Below, one piece after another: positions 35,813 to 37,731 of a stretch of DNA of 37,731 nucleotides. The notes beneath the pieces were generated by a model, which was given only the letters and a program-made list of their open reading frames with translations, did not search any database and was not told the origin of the DNA. A program made the translations under genes and the position numbers. The stretch's first letter is position 1, and every line of letters starts with the position of its first letter. Where the stretch lies: positions 1 through 37,731 of IMG/VR virus record IMGVR_UViG_3300046012_000348, one strand, 5' to 3'. Source of the DNA: a virus.

Positions 35813-35848
35813 AGGGGACTTGTGTCCGACCACCCGGTCTGGTACTAC
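35813..35848 (+). promoter_or_regulatory. Promoter/operator, copy G, upstream of major capsid
   Basis: AGGGGAC (35813-35819), TTGTGT (35820-35825), 17 bases, TACTAC (35843-35848). Only the left half of the dyad is kept. Transcription would start near 35854, leaving a 100-base leader before the capsid gene. Confidence 0.55.
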
Positions 35849-35888
35849 TTCACGCATCCGGTCGGGCGCATAGCAGCCAGCCGGTAGC

Positions 35889-35945
35889 CAGAGCCGTAGG
35901 CCTCTGAGCGTCCAGAGCACTTTCAACGCTGACGCTTTCAGGAGG
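35889..35945 (+). ncRNA. Switchable hairpins and pseudoknot in capsid leader
   Basis: CAGAG (35889-35893), CTCTG (35902-35906) and CAGAG (35913-35917) permit two mutually exclusive hairpins. The loop of the second, AGCGTC (35907-35912), is complementary to GACGCT (35931-35936), which ends just before the ribosome-binding site AGGAGG (35940-35945). The result would be an H-type pseudoknot next to the capsid start. Confidence 0.45.
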
Positions 35946-35952
35946 CCCACGC

Positions 35953-37668
35953 ATGAAGCCCTCGCTGTTCCCAGAGATCCCGGCCGACCTGAACTCGGCC
36001 ACAGACGACGAGCTCGCCACCCTGCACGCCGACCATCTCGCGGCCATCGCGAAGATCAAGGCGAACGACACAGACTTTCTCGGCGAGCTGTCCGCAACGG
36101 ACATCATCGGCCAGCTCACCGCAGGCCGCGACCAGGCGAAGCAGATCGAAGGCGAAGTCGCCGCCCGCAAAGAGGCGCAGGAGAACTTCGCCGCGAAGGT
36201 CGAAGAGCTCACCGCCGACATCGAGCCGCTCGCCGCGACCGACACCGAGACGGCCGAAGTGACCGACGAGGTCGAAGAGGCCGCCGTCGAGACGCCGGAC
36301 GAGCCCGTCGCGGAAGCCGACGAGACCGCGGTCGACGAGCCGGTCGAAGAGCCGGCCGCTGTCGAAGAGCTCGAGGCAGTCGCCGCGGCCGCCGTCCCGG
36401 CAAGGCTTGCACGGCCGCCGAAGGCGTCGAAGCAGCACGCGCCTGTGGCGGCGCAGCCGCGCGGTGCGGCGCTCGTGGCGTCGTCCGGTCTCGACGCGGT
36501 CGCACGTCCCGGCGAGGTCCTCGACCGCGACAGGCTCGCGCTCGCGATGCAGGAGGCGTTCCTGCGCAACTCGGCCGTCCCCGGCGCAGCCGACGTGGTT
36601 GTCGCGTCGGCCCGCTACGAGTTACCGGAGGAGCGGACGCTGCACCCCGACGAGCCGATGCGGGTCCTGCAGGACAAGATCGATGCCGTCGTCGGCGAGG
36701 AGGCGCTCGTCGCGTCCGGCGGCCTCTGCGCCCCCGTCACCCCCTACTACGAGCTGCAGAACATCGCGGTCACGGACCGGCCTGTCCGGTCGGCGCTCGC
36801 GGTGTTCCAGGCTGTCCGGGGCGGGCTGCGGTTCGCGGCACCGCCGACGATCGGCGACATCACCACGGCCGTCGGCCGGATCACGGCCGCGCAGGACGCC
36901 GCAGGCGGCTCGTCGGGCACGAAGACGTGTCAGACGGTCATCTGCCCGTCGTTCTCGGAGGTCGACGTGGCGGCGATCTACCACTGCCTGTCGGCCGGCA
37001 ACCTCGGCGCACGCGCCTACCCGGAGCAGGTCGCACAGTTCATCGACCTCGTGATGGCCGCCCACGCACGCGCGGCGGAGACGGCGCTGCTCGACGGGAT
37101 CGCGGCCGGGTCGACGCAGGTGACGGCAGCCCAGGTGGGCGGCGCCACCGCGTCGCTGTTCCCGGCGATGCTGAGCGCGGCCGCCCAGATCCGGTCGCAC
37201 TACCGGATGGCGAGCGACGTGACCCTCCGGGTCCTGATGCCCGCATGGGCGAAGGACTTCCTGAAGGCCGACATCGTCCGGCAGCCGTTCGACAAGTACC
37301 AGATCTCGGACGCCGAGCTGGCGACGATCTTCGCGTCGTTCAACCTGGCGGTGTCGTTCTTCCTCGACGGCGAGACGGGCGGCGGCCAGGTGCTGGCGGC
37401 CCAGAGCACCGGGGCGTTGAACGGCTGGCCGACGACGGTCAAGTGGTTCATCTTCCCCGAAGGCACCTGGCTGTACCTCGACGGCGGCACGCTCGAGCTC
37501 GGGCTTGTCCGCGACTCCACGTTGAACGCGACGAACACCTACCAGATGTTCGGAGAGACGTGGGAGAACGTCGCGAAGGTCGGAGCGGTGTCGTACGAGA
37601 TCACGAGCACGGTTCAGGACACGGGTGCACTGTCGGCGCCGGTGACGATCACGAACCCGGCGTACTAG
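35953..37668 (+). CDS. HK97-fold major capsid protein
   Basis: A 571-aa protein, ATG 7 bases after AGGAGG. Residues 1-130 are helical, then an acidic Glu/Thr/Val-rich section resembles a delta/scaffold domain that is removed by a protease in HK97-like phages. Residues about 195-571 are the shell fold: VLQDKIDAVVGEEALVASGG, PYYELQNIAVTDRPVRSAL, AGNLGARAYPEQVAQFIDLV, the long helix, LMPAWAKDFLKADIVRQPFD, and the C-terminal GETWENVAKVGAVSYEIT. The need for scaffold cleavage makes the damaged protease upstream noteworthy. Confidence 0.88.
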   Translation: MKPSLFPEIPADLNSATDDELATLHADHLAAIAKIKANDTDFLGELSATDIIGQLTAGRDQAKQIEGEVAARKEAQENFAAKVEELTADIEPLAATDTETAEVTDEVEEAAVETPDEPVAEADETAVDEPVEEPAAVEELEAVAAAAVPARLARPPKASKQHAPVAAQPRGAALVASSGLDAVARPGEVLDRDRLALAMQEAFLRNSAVPGAADVVVASARYELPEERTLHPDEPMRVLQDKIDAVVGEEALVASGGLCAPVTPYYELQNIAVTDRPVRSALAVFQAVRGGLRFAAPPTIGDITTAVGRITAAQDAAGGSSGTKTCQTVICPSFSEVDVAAIYHCLSAGNLGARAYPEQVAQFIDLVMAAHARAAETALLDGIAAGSTQVTAAQVGGATASLFPAMLSAAAQIRSHYRMASDVTLRVLMPAWAKDFLKADIVRQPFDKYQISDAELATIFASFNLAVSFFLDGETGGGQVLAAQSTGALNGWPTTVKWFIFPEGTWLYLDGGTLELGLVRDSTLNATNTYQMFGETWENVAKVGAVSYEITSTVQDTGALSAPVTITNPAY

Positions 37669-37703
37669 GCCGGAAGCGAGAAGAGCGAATCGGAAAGCAG
37701 GGA

Positions 37704-37731
37704 ATGTCGGTGAGGCCGCAGATCCGCAAGG
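37704..37731 (+). CDS. Start of next gene, cut by window edge
   Basis: An ATG with a purine-rich GCAGGGA upstream opens nine full codons (MSVRPQIRK) and runs off the end. Its place after the major capsid suggests a head-tail connector gene, but nothing more can be said. Confidence 0.35.

Noticed and set aside
1-37731. tRNA, rRNA, CRISPR arrays, IS elements
   Set aside because: No T-arm-like sequence with matching acceptor stem, no regular spaced repeats of CRISPR type, and no transposase was seen on reading both strands. A tRNAscan/CRISPR search would settle this.

Overview
The window is part of the genome of a temperate, tailed double-stranded DNA bacteriophage (or prophage) with very GC-rich DNA. 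Almost every gene lies on the + strand in short overlapping steps (ATGA, GTGA or TGATG junctions). GTG starts are frequent, and several genes seem to start at or within a few bases of their transcript start (leaderless). GC bias, leaderless starts, abundant tiny zinc-ribbon proteins and Rpf-like, DUF1360-like and actinophage-type Rep and protease domains point to an actinobacterial host. This is inference from protein style, not a database match.

Layout. Positions 1-2050 hold a Cas4/RecB-like nuclease and tiny Cys-rich proteins. Positions 2043-4548 hold two tandem tyrosine recombinases with an excisionase-like protein between them. Positions 4549-9031 hold a structured gap, a secreted Rpf/transglycosylase-like protein, a sigma-70-like factor, small Zn-ribbon proteins, a homing-repeat protein and a VRR-NUC nuclease. 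Positions 9040-10336 hold a promoter and a replication initiator whose gene contains 12-bp tandem repeats, a likely origin. Positions 10401-12586 hold a GH16/beta-helix protein and a membrane peptide. Positions 12590-14663 hold the small and large terminase subunits.

Positions 14716-26037 form an 11-kb cargo island wedged between terminase and portal. It encodes a papain-like peptidase, five GT-A-type glycosyltransferases, a PIG-L/LmbE-like deacetylase, a formyltransferase, a class I methyltransferase, a Dam-type DNA methyltransferase, two HNH endonucleases and many small proteins. Read as a pathway, it could make and attach an N-formylated, methylated amino-sugar glycan. The head module follows: portal, MuF fused to a 2H phosphoesterase and running in frame into a capsid protease, tail-fibre-like proteins, a protease C-terminal domain, a sixth glycosyltransferase, the major capsid protein and the start of one more gene.

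The most striking features are as follows. (1) An intein in the conserved NCRC motif of MuF carries, on the opposite strand and almost end to end, a Vsr-like homing endonuclease ORF. (2) A recurring promoter/operator, GGGGAC-N9-GTCCCC overlapping the -35 and followed by TANNNT, precedes the accessory operons and resembles a coordinated regulon. (3) Interleaved complementary arms in 5' leaders could form pseudoknots. (4) The capsid protease looks split and internally deleted, with fibre genes between its parts. (5) The formyl-sugar glycan pathway described above. No tRNA, rRNA, CRISPR array or convincing intrinsic terminator was seen.
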